DNA of 64,000 nucleotides from Peribacillus alkalitolerans (GCF_010882125.1 NZ_JAAGVZ010000016.1:1-64000), one strand, 5' to 3'; counted from the first letter of the stretch, positions 1 through 8,683 are shown. The notes: generated by a model not told the origin, from the sequence alone. Made by a program: numbers and translations.

Positions 1-97
1 TCCAAAAACGACTAAACCATCGTGCTCCGATTGAGTATCGAATCACGATGGCTGCATAGTCTTTTTTAGAGCTGTCTACTTGACGGGGTTAAGTCCA
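1..97 (+). mobile_element. Right end of an IS3-family insertion sequence, truncated by the window edge
   Basis: Positions 3-59 read as the last codons of a transposase OrfB and end in TAG. The tail QKRLNHRAPIEYRITMAA is the typical IS3-family C-terminus, where a PIEYR-type motif closes the DDE transposase. About 38 bases later a TGACGGGGTTAAGTCCA end is seen, whose reverse complement starts TGGACTTAACCCC. That is how terminal inverted repeats of this group look, so I place the boundary near 97. The rest of the element lies outside the window, so completeness and target duplication cannot be judged. Confidence 0.75.
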
Positions 98-110
98 TTC
101 CTGGGGACTT

Positions 111-156
111 TTTTGTACTTTGAACCGTCAATGCTTGGCGGTAGCCAAGTTACTAA
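111..156 (+). repeat. Short copy of the dispersed hairpin repeat also found at 13.2-13.4 and 41.1 kb
   Basis: This stretch starts with GTACTTTGAA and carries a hairpin GCTTGGC-ggta-GCCAAG followed by TTACTAA. The same start (GTACTAT..TGAA) and the same closing hairpin (CTTGGC..GCCAAGTTTTCTAA) occur in the two copies upstream of gcvT. The middle of the repeat is missing here. It lies directly beside the IS end. Confidence 0.5.
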
Positions 157-497
157 TATTATCTTGCTAATATATAACGACATGAATAGGAGATCCGAAA
201 GCTCGCCTTTTTAATAGTCGATGCCCTAGCTTGTCTAGTGTTAAGGTTAAATATTATAAGAATGGTTTCAATGGGTACATGTTTAAGTTGGATAGGACAT
301 AAATATGGATAAATAGGGTATAAGGATGTTTACTAATAAACGTAAGAAGCACTCATTAGATAGGGAAAAAGTATCATCTTTTAAAAAAGTGCAATAATCT
401 CTTTTGCATTCCTGTTTTGTTTTATAAGATGATATTACTATAATAATTAATCGTCGATAAGGACTATTGCCTAACGAAAGGAGGAAGCAAATTATTT
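157..497. other. Intergenic stretch without recognisable gene
   Basis: The stretch is AT-rich and has no convincing open frame with a ribosome binding site. It must hold the promoter of the following lipoprotein gene, but I cannot pick one confidently. The ribosome binding site AAAGGAGG lies at its end (about 478-485). Confidence 0.5.
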
Positions 498-1637
498 ATG
501 AGACAAAAAGCACGAGTATTTACCAATAAGTTTCCCATCTCCCTAATTCTTTGCTTCCTCTTTTGTTCTTTATTTATAACTGGCTGTGAGTCTAAAACAG
601 GTGGAGAGACACATCGTGAAAACAAAAAAAACGAGAGGGCAGGACATTCTGGAAAATCTTTATCTTCCACAAAAAGTATTAAATTGGTAGGAAAAGAATA
701 TTTTGAGAAATCAATTGACTGGTTAGATGATGAAAGGATACTATTTCTCTCTTCAGACGGAAATTCCTCATTTTTGAAATCCTTTCACCTTTATAATGGA
801 GAAATAGAGGAAATAATGGAAACTCATAAACCAATTTTTGATGTTTCTGTAGATCCATCAGGGAAGTATCTTTTGGTGGTACAGTCGTCAGTAGCTAATC
901 AGATGGAACTATCAATTATCACAGTTGAAGGTGAGAAGGTATATACGGTCACCCTGCCTGGTGTAGATTTAATCCATGAATGGAATTTTCATGAGAACGG
1001 TAAAGTGTATGTAGGTAGTTTCTATGAAGATTGGTCCTTTAGAAGTTACATTATTGATGTAAATAAAAAATTGCTTGAAGAGTTGGTAATTGATCAACCA
1101 TTTGCACGTTGGACTGGGGAGAATGAATTAAGTTATATTAATTGGGATTTAGAGAACCCTTCAATATCGGCTCCGCTGATGTCCATAAATAATAGTGGAA
1201 AGAAAACTAAGCTACTTGATTCAGTCGTGTCTTTCACTCTAAGCAAAAACATCATAGTTACTGTAAATGAAAAAAACAATGAGGATTCGGCTACTTTTGA
1301 AATATTTAATCAAACATTTTCGCCAATAGCTTCGTTTTCATTACCCGTTTTAAAAGGCTATTCAGAATGGATGATTCCTTCAATTGAAATTGATGAATCA
1401 TACAACAAAGTCATTACAATCGCACCCCATGAAACGGCTATTGCTGATACTTACAAAGATGGTTTTTCATTGATTCAATTCAATTGGAAGGAAGGGAAGA
1501 AGAAAGTCATCTTGGATAATGTCGATTTTTCAAATATTGCATGTGCACCAAGTGGGGATTTATGCTTAATAGGAGAGCAATTGGAGTCTGTAGTTGATAT
1601 TTACGAGTCAAAACAAAGTAAGATTTATTTAGAGTAG
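498..1637 (+). CDS. yqgU: YqgU-like lipoprotein
   Basis: A 379-residue secreted lipoprotein. The N-terminus has basic residues, a hydrophobic stretch (about residues 13-28) and a lipobox ITGC with the lipidated cysteine at residue 30, followed by a polar low-complexity linker (about 31-55). The remaining part is rich in beta strands with repeats such as SVDPSGKYLLVV, resembling the blades of a beta-propeller/TolB-like fold. The function is unknown, and no catalytic motif is visible. The position upstream of yqgW and yqgX matches B. subtilis yqgU. The start is an ATG 11 bases behind a strong AAAGGAGGAAG. It is followed by a bidirectional terminator, so it is probably a single-gene unit. Confidence 0.8.
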   Translation: MRQKARVFTNKFPISLILCFLFCSLFITGCESKTGGETHRENKKNERAGHSGKSLSSTKSIKLVGKEYFEKSIDWLDDERILFLSSDGNSSFLKSFHLYNGEIEEIMETHKPIFDVSVDPSGKYLLVVQSSVANQMELSIITVEGEKVYTVTLPGVDLIHEWNFHENGKVYVGSFYEDWSFRSYIIDVNKKLLEELVIDQPFARWTGENELSYINWDLENPSISAPLMSINNSGKKTKLLDSVVSFTLSKNIIVTVNEKNNEDSATFEIFNQTFSPIASFSLPVLKGYSEWMIPSIEIDESYNKVITIAPHETAIADTYKDGFSLIQFNWKEGKKKVILDNVDFSNIACAPSGDLCLIGEQLESVVDIYESKQSKIYLE

Positions 1638-1661
1638 TCTAGACGTATATCTTACGAAAAT

Positions 1662-1695
1662 AAAAAACCATTGGCACTGGCCAATGGTTTTTATC
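1662..1695. terminator. Bidirectional terminator between yqgU and yqgW
   Basis: The hairpin CCATTGGC-act-GGCCAATGG has A-rich sequence on the left and TTTTTATC on the right, so it can end transcription from both convergent genes. Confidence 0.8.
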
Positions 1696-1701
1696 ATTTT
1701 A

Positions 1702-1875
1702 TTAGTGTGCTACCGGTATTCCGTGGTGAATTGCAGTCATAACTGTGAACCAGCCAAATACAGCTAATGTTCCAGCAGCGAAAACCAAACCAAGGAAGTT
1801 TTTGTTTTTTAACGTACTAATAGTACCGAATGCTGCAAGGATTGTAACAAGTCCAAAAATTACTACTAAACCCAT
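1702..1875 (-). CDS. yqgW: Small membrane protein YqgW (DUF2759 type)
   Basis: A 57-residue protein starting MGLVVIFGLV. It has two hydrophobic segments (about 2-18 and 27-48) separated by the polar turn LKNKN, and a short histidine-containing tail HHGIPVAH. The start used is the ATG at 1875, behind GAGGGGG at 8 bases; a longer in-frame reading to 1932 has no binding site and adds a charged extension not expected for the family. Bacillus genomes carry such a two-helix DUF2759 protein at this locus. The function is unknown. Confidence 0.75.
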   Translation of the reverse strand: MGLVVIFGLVTILAAFGTISTLKNKNFLGLVFAAGTLAVFGWFTVMTAIHHGIPVAH

Positions 1876-2248
1876 ATATATAGCCCCCTCACTTATTATT
1901 TTGATCGCCTTTTTAAATCTAAGTTTAATCAACTACTAAATATGTAGTAAAGATAGCATACAATAACATTTTATAGGTTTTTAGTACATTTGTCGAGGTT
2001 AAAAAATGACACTTCTATGTCATAAACCCGAAGGTTTTTTCATGCATTTTGCCATTATTTTGTTAGTTGTATAAACTGGTTCAATCATCAAAATTGTATA
2101 ATCCTATAATATTGATACAGTTTTACTTAGCTATCCTTACCTATATAGTTTTACCAACTTCGTACATAAAACATGCAAGCTTCATGAAATAGCCAGTGCT
2201 TTTAGTGTAAAATAGGAGGTAATAATAATTAAATTGGAGGAAATTAAA
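1876..2248. other. Divergent intergenic stretch between yqgW and yqgX
   Basis: AT-rich region of 373 bases between two divergent genes, presumably with both promoters. Apart from a small hairpin near 2025-2040 (AACC-cgaa-GGTT followed by T's) I see nothing that can be named. A ribosome binding site TAGGAGGT at about 2213-2220 belongs to a longer alternative start of the next gene. Confidence 0.5.
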
Positions 2249-2878
2249 TTGAATTGGAAACAATTACCTTTAGGTCCCTTACAAACAAACTGTTATATAT
2301 TATGGAATCAAAAAAAAGAATGCCTTATTTTCGATCCGGGTGGAGATGGAGAAAGACTGATTTCATTTTTAAAGGGTAATCAACTACAACCATTAGCGAT
2401 TCTATTAACACATGCACACTTTGATCATATCGGTGCATTAGACAGCATTAGATCGCATTACAACATATCGGCATATATTCATAAAAAGGAAACATCTTGG
2501 TTGAGCGACCCTGCTTTGAATGGATCAAAGTTTTTTGGTAGTGTGATTTCTGTCCAAGACGCAGAGCAGGTTATTAAAGGTGAAGGGAAATTAAATATTT
2601 CCGATTTTGAATTAGAAGTATTGGAAACGCCTGGACATTCACCTGGAAGTATTTCTTACTATCATAAACCAAGTAAGGCTGTTTTCTCTGGTGACGCCCT
2701 TTTTTCTGGTAGCATTGGGAGAACTGATTTAAGGGGCGGGAATCAAAGTCAATTACTAGAAAGTATTCATTCTAAGCTTTTAAGCCTTCCTGAAGATACA
2801 TATGTATTATCAGGACATGGTCCAGTTACGACTATTTCTGTAGAAATGGATCATAATCCTTTCTTGAATGGTTTTTAA
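2249..2878 (+). CDS. yqgX: Metallo-beta-lactamase-fold hydrolase YqgX
   Basis: A 209-residue protein of the glyoxalase II-like metallo-hydrolase group. Metal ligands are visible in order: THAHFDHIG, then the histidine of TPGHSPGS, the aspartate of FSGDALF and the histidine of SGHGP. Such enzymes hydrolyse thioesters such as hydroxyacyl-glutathione or its bacillithiol counterpart; the substrate here is not known. I chose the TTG at 2249 (MNWKQLPLGP) because GGAGG lies 8 bases before it and the family begins with this motif. A TTG at 2234 would add five residues. It is followed after 9 bases by the methyltransferase gene, suggesting one transcript. Confidence 0.85.
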   Translation: MNWKQLPLGPLQTNCYILWNQKKECLIFDPGGDGERLISFLKGNQLQPLAILLTHAHFDHIGALDSIRSHYNISAYIHKKETSWLSDPALNGSKFFGSVISVQDAEQVIKGEGKLNISDFELEVLETPGHSPGSISYYHKPSKAVFSGDALFSGSIGRTDLRGGNQSQLLESIHSKLLSLPEDTYVLSGHGPVTTISVEMDHNPFLNGF

Positions 2879-2887
2879 TTTATTACA

Positions 2888-4015
2888 ATGAAAAAAATCA
2901 TAAGTGATTTACTTTCGCAGAGTGAGGGGAATACCATCAGTTTCCAGAAATTTATGGAGACAGTTCTATACCATCCAAAAAAGGGTTATTATTCAAGAGC
3001 TGAGAATAAAATTGGTTCTGACGGTGATTTTTATACAAGTAGCAATGTTGGTGACATCTTCGGAAGGTTGTTGGGAAGATGGTTTCTCCAAATATTTGAA
3101 AAAACTTCCCTTCCCTTAGAAATTTTAGAGATAGGAGGGGGAACTGGTAAGATTGCTGGTGATTTGCTTAGTTTTATCAAGGAGCAATCCCCTGCAATTG
3201 CCAATAAGCTTCAATATACGATTGTTGAAAGAAGCCCTTTTCATCAAGATCTCCAAAGACAGAGGCTAAATGATTTTAAGAACGTCCGTTTTGTCCAAGA
3301 TATTGAAAGCATTAATGATTTCGATGGGATCGTTTTTTCTAACGAATTATTCGATGCCTTTCCAGTTCAAATTATTGAGAAAAAGAATGGACAACTGTTC
3401 GAATTATTCGTTGGAATGGATGAGGATTCTTTTATTGAAAAACTGAAAAAACTTGAAGACGAAACTATCCTTACTTATTTGCATAAATACAACGTCAGGT
3501 TGAATGAGGGACAAAGGTTAGAAATACCTCTGATGATGGAACACTACTTTTCGAGCCTCTTAGAAAAACTTAACCATGCGGTCTTGCTTACTATTGATTA
3601 TGGGTACACCTCTGAAGAATGGTCTCTTCCTGAACATCGACAGGGTAGCATTAGGGGTTTTTATAAACATAAGCTGATTGAGCATCCGTTTTCTAATCTT
3701 GGGGAAATGGACTTGACCACCCATATTCATTTTGACACTCTATTAGAAATTGGAAAGGAAAAAGGAGTCCATTCAGATAGTTTATTGGAGCAATCGAGAT
3801 TCCTTCTCCAAGCAGGCATACTAGAAGAATTGCAGGAATGCTTTGATCCAAATCCTTTTTCAGAGATAAGTAAAAGAAATAGAGCAGTCCGAAATATGTT
3901 GTTGCCTGGGGGGATTAGTTCTTATTTTAGAACACTCATTCAGGTGAAAGACTTTCCCATTGACGTGGATAACCTTTTTTTCAACAAATCTTGGCTAGAT
4001 ACAAAAATCCCTTGA
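2888..4015 (+). CDS. Class I SAM-dependent methyltransferase, MidA/NDUFAF7 family
   Basis: A 375-residue protein of the DUF185/COG1565 family. The SAM-binding glycine loop LEIGGGTGK lies at about residues 80-90, followed by an acidic motif FSNELFDAFPV (about 153-163), which is typical of this group. The N-terminal part has the family element FMETVLYHPKKGYYS. The mitochondrial relative NDUFAF7 methylates an arginine of a complex I subunit; the bacterial substrate is unknown. It lies immediately downstream of yqgX with no strong own ribosome binding site, so translation is probably coupled. It ends at a terminator shared with yqgY. Confidence 0.8.
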   Translation: MKKIISDLLSQSEGNTISFQKFMETVLYHPKKGYYSRAENKIGSDGDFYTSSNVGDIFGRLLGRWFLQIFEKTSLPLEILEIGGGTGKIAGDLLSFIKEQSPAIANKLQYTIVERSPFHQDLQRQRLNDFKNVRFVQDIESINDFDGIVFSNELFDAFPVQIIEKKNGQLFELFVGMDEDSFIEKLKKLEDETILTYLHKYNVRLNEGQRLEIPLMMEHYFSSLLEKLNHAVLLTIDYGYTSEEWSLPEHRQGSIRGFYKHKLIEHPFSNLGEMDLTTHIHFDTLLEIGKEKGVHSDSLLEQSRFLLQAGILEELQECFDPNPFSEISKRNRAVRNMLLPGGISSYFRTLIQVKDFPIDVDNLFFNKSWLDTKIP

Positions 4016-4037
4016 ATCATTTGATTCAAGGGATTTT
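4003..4037. terminator. Bidirectional terminator
   Basis: Inverted repeat AAAATCCCTTGAATC / GATTCAAGGGATTTT with a small loop. It overlaps the last codons of the methyltransferase and serves both convergent genes. Confidence 0.85.
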
Positions 4038-4047
4038 ATGTAGGATA

Positions 4048-4293
4048 TTAATGTCCGCCTGCTCCTGGCACCATCATAAATGTTGTCCAATAAGTAAATC
4101 CGGCGAAGAAAACAGTTAAATAAGCACCAAAAACGTATATATACATACGTTCAGATAATTTTAAGTAGCTAAGTAGAATAAAGAATCCTGTTTGGCCAAA
4201 GAAAATTAATGATGTTGTATACATATCGCCAAGATAAAACATAATCGCAAAGATACCTGTCCAAAACCCAAGAACTCTGTACATGCGCTCCAT
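4048..4293 (-). CDS. yqgY: Small membrane protein YqgY (DUF2626)
   Basis: An 81-residue protein beginning MERMYRVLGFWTG with three hydrophobic segments (about 7-20, 27-40 and 47-72) and a C-terminus ending PGAGGH. Sequence and size agree with YqgY/DUF2626 of Bacillus. The start is the ATG at 4293, placed 6-8 bases after AAGGAGGG; a more upstream ATG would overlap this binding site. The function is unknown; it is probably an integral membrane protein. It is transcribed as a single gene between two terminated units. Confidence 0.85.
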   Translation of the reverse strand: MERMYRVLGFWTGIFAIMFYLGDMYTTSLIFFGQTGFFILLSYLKLSERMYIYVFGAYLTVFFAGFTYWTTFMMVPGAGGH

Positions 4294-4377
4294 TATGTAT
4301 CCCTCCTTTGTTCCCATTGGTTCATCACTAAATAATTATAAATTAGAATATAAGCCTGTGTAAAGAATAGATTGTTT

Positions 4378-5079
4378 CTACTTTGTGACAACTGCAAGAT
4401 ATGTGCAAGTATCACACCCAGAAGTCATGTTATCCTTCTCGATTAACTCTACATTTTCGAATAACACTCCGAACATCCCTCTTAAGAAGGAATTATGCAT
4501 CTTACAAGTGGTATTGTATTGATCGATTGCCACTTCTTTGAACGGACAGTTATGAATTTGAAAGAAAATTTTTGTTTCTTCTTCATCAATCGTGAAATCT
4601 GGATAAAACCCTGATATTGTAGAAGCATTTTTTAGTATGTTCAGTTTTTGTTCAAAAGATAACTCATTATGTGTAAAAGGTAATGAATTTAATTGTTGAT
4701 AGATCAATTCCTCCCCAAACCTTTTACCTGTTTCATACAGGGCTTTCATCCCTGCTTCCCCAAGTGAAGCCATTGTATCTAATGCGATTCTAGCTAATAA
4801 TTGGTAATCACGATATGGAAAATGCAATTGGATCACGTCGTCGGATAATCGATATTGCCGACTTGGTCTCCCACCTTTTCCAGTTTTCTTCGTTTCTGAC
4901 ACAAGCATGTTCACATCTTCAAGTTTGGATAAATGCAAACGAGCCACGTTAGGGTGAATATCAAATGAATCCGCAACTTCCTGTACAGTCACTTCCTGAT
5001 GTCTTTCAGTAATGTATTGATAAATATAATATCTTGTTGGGTCGCTTAAAACATTGGTAATCTTTAATGTTTGTTCCAA
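4378..5079 (-). CDS. Winged-helix transcriptional regulator with cysteine-rich C-terminus (ArsR/SufR-like)
   Basis: A 233-residue DNA-binding protein. The N-terminal third has the ArsR-type element LSDPTRYYIYQYI and the recognition region VADSFDIHPNVARLHLSKLE, followed by the wing GGRPSRQYRL. The C-terminal half holds four cysteines with spacing CX13C, CX29C and CX2C (NCPF, TTCK, SGCDTC), which recalls iron-sulfur regulators of the SufR type; that it binds a cluster is inference. The start is uncertain. I use TTG at 5079, 5-7 bases behind AGAGGTGA; a frame with upstream ATG codons extends to 5172 but lacks a binding site. It is divergent from comGA. Its targets are unknown. Confidence 0.7.
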   Translation of the reverse strand: MEQTLKITNVLSDPTRYYIYQYITERHQEVTVQEVADSFDIHPNVARLHLSKLEDVNMLVSETKKTGKGGRPSRQYRLSDDVIQLHFPYRDYQLLARIALDTMASLGEAGMKALYETGKRFGEELIYQQLNSLPFTHNELSFEQKLNILKNASTISGFYPDFTIDEEETKIFFQIHNCPFKEVAIDQYNTTCKMHNSFLRGMFGVLFENVELIEKDNMTSGCDTCTYLAVVTK

Positions 5080-5270
5080 TTCATTCACCTCTGACCGATA
5101 TTTTGGTTTCATTATAATACAGCCATTTATACATTGGAATGTGAAAGACCGGTACAATTCGTTCATAATCACGATTGTTCACAAATATGTAAAAAATGGT
5201 ATAAAATAATATACAAAAGTTATACAAATCAAGAGCAATTGATTTAAAAACTTTAGGTGCTGTTGGAGGG

Positions 5271-5378
5271 AAAATGGTTTTTGAGTATTGGACTCTATTT
5301 AAGTGCATATCAATTTTGAAGAATTAAAAAGAATTCTGGAGTAATCTTGACAATCTTTTGTCGGGTTTATTTTATATA
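5271..5378 (+). promoter_or_regulatory. Probable comG promoter region
   Basis: TTGACA at 5347-5352 is followed by TATATA at 5373-5378, a spacing of 20, longer than ideal, as expected for an activator-dependent promoter. An AT-box-like AAAATGGTTTTTG (5271-5283) and AAAAAGAATTCT (about 5326-5337) partly fit the ComK motif AAAA-N5-TTTT. In Bacillus comG is driven by ComK; the match here is only partial, so this is inference. Confidence 0.35.
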
Positions 5379-5503
5379 AGTTTATATGTACGAGCGGGAT
5401 AGAAACTTAGGCAGTTTTTTTTGAAATATTTTTGAGAGAAAGAAGGAATGTTGTAGAATGAAGTCGAATTAAGTCTTTGAAAAATATAAAAGAGGTGATG
5501 CCC

Positions 5504-6565
5504 TTGAATTCTACCGAAAAACTGGCGGAAAAAATCTTACAGTATGCTATGAGGTTTTCTGCTTCTGACATCCACATCTTTCCACGAAAAGGAGACCCCT
5601 CCATCCAGCTTCGAATCGACAATCGTATTATCCCACTTGATTTTTTAAAAATTCCCAGTATCGAAAGACTTGTTTCTCATTTTAAATTTCTTGGTTCCAT
5701 GGATATTGGCGAAAAGAGGAGACCCCAATCAGGTTCTTTTACTTACCAATTAGATGGAAAGAGCATCGGCCTTCGTTTATCAACTTTACCTGCATTGAAC
5801 GCCGAAAGTCTAGTCATTCGACTGATTCCCCAGCAAAATATCATGCCTATCAAGCAACTAACCCTTTTCCCAAATGCCGCATATAAATTAATGTCACTAA
5901 TGAAGTATTCTCACGGTTTAATTATCTTTACTGGACCGACTGGTTCTGGGAAGACAACCACATTGTATTCGCTTTTGCATTATGCAAAAGAACACATCAA
6001 TCGGAATATCATTACCCTGGAAGACCCGATTGAGAATCAAACGGATGAAGTATTACAGGTTCAAATCAATGAAAAAGCAGGTATAACCTATTCTGTAGGT
6101 TTAAAGGCTGCACTTCGTCACGATCCTGATATTATCATGGTGGGAGAAATACGTGACGCAGAAACCGCCAGAATTGCAGTCAGGGCAGCGATGACAGGTC
6201 ATCTTATATTGACTACAATGCATACGAGGGATGCAGCAGGTGCAATTTATCGATTGATTGAATTCGGTGTAAGCTGGCAGGAAATCGAGCAAACCTTAAT
6301 AGCAGTAACAGCACAACGTTTAGTCGAACTGAATTGTCCAATATGTGGAGAGAATTGTTCACACTTTTGTACATTTCACAACAGAGAAAAAAGGGCTGGT
6401 GTATATGAACTTCTACACGGAAAGACTCTTTCTTCTGTTTTTTTAAAGGCGAAAGGAGACATTGATATTGTGGCTCCTAGGGGTTTAAGGGAAGAAATGC
6501 AAAAGGCTGTCGCACTGGGATTTATTCCTGAAAAGGAATATGAAAGATGGGTAATTAATGATTAA
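5504..6565 (+). CDS. comGA: Competence pilus assembly ATPase ComGA
   Basis: A 353-residue GspE/PilB-type traffic ATPase that powers assembly of the competence pseudopilus on the cytoplasmic membrane face. Seen in order: ASDIHIFPR near the N-terminus, Walker A GPTGSGKT (about 144-151), Asp box LEDPIE, Walker B and His box IIMVGEIRD and LILTTMHTRDA, and a C-terminal CPICG metal-binding motif. I use TTG at 5504, 3 bases after AGAGGTGATG, because upstream ATG and TTG codons overlap or precede the binding site. First gene of the seven-gene operon; it overlaps comGB by 8 bases. Confidence 0.93.
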   Translation: MNSTEKLAEKILQYAMRFSASDIHIFPRKGDPSIQLRIDNRIIPLDFLKIPSIERLVSHFKFLGSMDIGEKRRPQSGSFTYQLDGKSIGLRLSTLPALNAESLVIRLIPQQNIMPIKQLTLFPNAAYKLMSLMKYSHGLIIFTGPTGSGKTTTLYSLLHYAKEHINRNIITLEDPIENQTDEVLQVQINEKAGITYSVGLKAALRHDPDIIMVGEIRDAETARIAVRAAMTGHLILTTMHTRDAAGAIYRLIEFGVSWQEIEQTLIAVTAQRLVELNCPICGENCSHFCTFHNREKRAGVYELLHGKTLSSVFLKAKGDIDIVAPRGLREEMQKAVALGFIPEKEYERWVIND

Positions 6566-7592
6566 GAAGACAAAGTGGAAAATGGAGCAACAATCCAATT
6601 TCCTTATTCGATTAGGGGAACTATTGGAACATGGATATAGCCTTACAGAAGCAATTTCATTTTTATCGACCCAAGAAAGTGCTGAAAAAAAGATTATATT
6701 GAAAAAAGGTCTATTAATGTTGAAACAAGGGTATTCCCTCTTGGAAATGCTGGAGGTTACAGGCTTTAATAGGAAATTAATCTCCTATGTACACTATTCA
6801 GAACAATACGGAAATCTACCACATGCGTTAAAAGAAGGGGGTACTTTTTGGAAGAATCGTTGTGAAGACTTAAAAAGATTAAAGAAAGTATTTTTATATC
6901 CTCTATCCCTATTCATTTTTTTACTTTTCATTCTTCAAATCGTCAACCGTGTTATTCTGCCTAAGTTCTCCGTTTTATTAAACAGCTTAACTTCTTCTGA
7001 TAATCCGATTCTTGTACTGTTACTTTCATTTCTCAATATCGTTACCTACATTCCATATTTGTTAATCATATTGTTTTTAATCAGTTTGATTTTTTATAAA
7101 ATTTGGTATTGTAAGTTGATGCCTGAAAAACGAAAAAGGTGGATTTTAGCCATTCCTTTATGCGGTCAACTACAAAGATTGTTGGATACTTATTTTTTAT
7201 CAGGACAATTAAGCAGTCTTTTATCTGGGGGGCTCTCCATATTAGAGTGTATGGAGTTGCTACAGGTGGAAAGTAGACAACCGTTTTTTACATATATCGG
7301 TGAACATGCTTATTCACGTCTATTGCAAGGTTACGAGTTGGGGCAGGTGTTTGATCAACTACCATACTTTGAACAAAACTTTGGCAGTGTCATAGCAAAT
7401 GGCAACAAAAACGGTAAGTTGGATAAAGAGTTGTTCCACTATAGTCAATTATTAATTCATTTAATAGAAGAAAAAATAGCCATGTATATTCGCTTCTTGC
7501 AGCCAATCATTTTTATTTTCATTGGTCTCATGGTCCTAGTGATATATTTGGCGGTATTATTGCCAATGTTTTCAATAATGGAAGCAATCTAA
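6558..7592 (+). CDS. comGB: Competence pilus membrane platform protein ComGB
   Basis: A 344-residue polytopic membrane protein of the GspF/PilC family, the inner-membrane platform working with ComGA. Two GspF domains are visible, each with a region rich in charged helices. Hydrophobic segments lie around residues 113-133, 148-180 and 316-340. The element SGQLSSLLSGGLSILECMELL is the typical start of the second domain. It starts within the last codons of comGA, so translation is coupled. Length matches the B. subtilis protein closely. Confidence 0.92.
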   Translation: MIKKTKWKMEQQSNFLIRLGELLEHGYSLTEAISFLSTQESAEKKIILKKGLLMLKQGYSLLEMLEVTGFNRKLISYVHYSEQYGNLPHALKEGGTFWKNRCEDLKRLKKVFLYPLSLFIFLLFILQIVNRVILPKFSVLLNSLTSSDNPILVLLLSFLNIVTYIPYLLIILFLISLIFYKIWYCKLMPEKRKRWILAIPLCGQLQRLLDTYFLSGQLSSLLSGGLSILECMELLQVESRQPFFTYIGEHAYSRLLQGYELGQVFDQLPYFEQNFGSVIANGNKNGKLDKELFHYSQLLIHLIEEKIAMYIRFLQPIIFIFIGLMVLVIYLAVLLPMFSIMEAI

Positions 7593-7604
7593 AGGAGAAA
7601 AAAG

Positions 7605-7901
7605 ATGAATGAAAAAGGTTTTACACTAATTGAAATGCTAATCGTTTTGTTGGTTATTTCTATATTACTAATTATTACTGTGCCTAATATCGTAAAACAA
7701 CAAGCTTCTATACAGGAAAAAGGGTGTGATGCTTTTGTGAAAATGGTTCAAGCACAAGTACAGGCTTATCAGTTGGACAATAATAAATTACCTACATCTC
7801 TGGATGAATTGGTTACAGGAGGATATATAATCCAGAAATCATGCCCAAATGGAGATTCCCTGGCACTGAGCAGTGAGGGAGAAATCAGCGTTGCTCCATA
7901 G
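7605..7901 (+). CDS. comGC: Major competence pseudopilin ComGC
   Basis: A 98-residue type IV pilin-like protein. The prepilin peptidase motif KGFTLIEM is at residues 4-11, with the glutamate at +5 after the cleaved glycine junction, followed by a hydrophobic helix (about 8-28). Two cysteines (about 40 and 82) fit the intramolecular disulfide known in ComGC. It is the major subunit of the DNA-uptake pilus after processing by ComC. The ATG lies behind AAAGGAGAAAA. It overlaps comGD by 11 bases. Confidence 0.93.
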   Translation: MNEKGFTLIEMLIVLLVISILLIITVPNIVKQQASIQEKGCDAFVKMVQAQVQAYQLDNNKLPTSLDELVTGGYIIQKSCPNGDSLALSSEGEISVAP

Positions 7902-8358
7902 AAGTAATGATCCTGTATCAATAAAAGATTCTAAAGGATTCACATTAATTGAAATATTATTCGTAATGATCATCTTTATCACAATATCCTCAATCACCAT
8001 CGCATTTACTCCCCATGTAATCACTAAGGAACACGCTCCTGATTTTCTAAGACAGTTGGAATCAGATCTGTACTATATCCAACAATTCGCAATCAACCAT
8101 CAGCAAACGGTTAATTTAACCTTGGACCTTACAAATAATCGATATTTCGCCTCAACACCTTCAGGGGGGAAGTTAGTGGAACAAAAAGTTCCAACAGGTA
8201 TAAAAATCGAGTATGGCTCATTAAATACTTTCACACTTTTTATTACTTTAAATGGAAACTTTACTCATTCTGGTACTTGGCTTGTAAAGGAAAAAGGGAA
8301 AGTTTATTGTTTTTATTTTCTAATCGGAAAAGGAAGGTTTTATTTTAATGAACTCTAA
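7891..8358 (+). CDS. comGD: Minor competence pseudopilin ComGD
   Basis: A 155-residue prepilin-like protein with the processing motif KGFTLIEI about 15 residues from the start and one hydrophobic helix. The start is chosen at TTG 7891, 9 bases after GAGGGAG; a GTG at 7873 in the same frame lacks a binding site. It overlaps comGC upstream and comGE downstream by 11 bases each. In the family it is a minor pilin required for pilus initiation and transformation. Confidence 0.88.
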   Translation: MLHRSNDPVSIKDSKGFTLIEILFVMIIFITISSITIAFTPHVITKEHAPDFLRQLESDLYYIQQFAINHQQTVNLTLDLTNNRYFASTPSGGKLVEQKVPTGIKIEYGSLNTFTLFITLNGNFTHSGTWLVKEKGKVYCFYFLIGKGRFYFNEL

Positions 8359-8683
8359 AGGATCAATACTGCTGGATGTATTAGCGGGCTTCTTTACTTG
8401 TTTACTGATAGCTGCCTTCCTAATTCCAATGTTGGTTAAAGTGGCAGGAAGCGCTAATGATGCGAATAAACGGCTAACTGGTATACATCTTTTGTACGAG
8501 CGATTAAAAAATGATGAAAGCCAAGTAGATCCATTAGAAATCTTTATTCATAGAAAGGGAGCCGTCTATAAATATACGTTACAAATCTATTCGGGAAATC
8601 CCGGATATATGGAGGGATGTATCGGGTATGTGGATTCGAGGAATAACCAACAAAAACTATGTGATATCACTCCGAAAAGATAG
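8348..8683 (+). CDS. comGE: Minor competence pseudopilin ComGE
   Basis: A 111-residue protein with a short N-terminus MNSKGSILLDVL, which is a degenerate prepilin motif with aspartate in place of the usual glutamate region, then a hydrophobic helix (about 6-30). Size and operon position identify ComGE, which is weakly conserved between species. Its last 56 bases overlap the comGF reading frame, an unusually long overlap for the operon. Confidence 0.82.
   Translation: MNSKGSILLDVLAGFFTCLLIAAFLIPMLVKVAGSANDANKRLTGIHLLYERLKNDESQVDPLEIFIHRKGAVYKYTLQIYSGNPGYMEGCIGYVDSRNNQQKLCDITPKR

Noticed and set aside
2234-2248. TTG at 2234 as the yqgX start
   Set aside because: The GGAGG binding site lies after it and homologues begin at the next TTG (2249).
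5271-5283. AAAATGGTTTTTG as a clear ComK box
   Set aside because: Only one half fits AAAA-N5-TTTT and the partner box is poor; it was kept only as low-confidence part of the comG promoter region.
8628-8683. Frameshift between comGE and comGF because of the 56-base overlap
   Set aside because: Both frames have their own start, ribosome binding site and pilin-like N-terminus, so they are two overlapping genes, not one broken gene.
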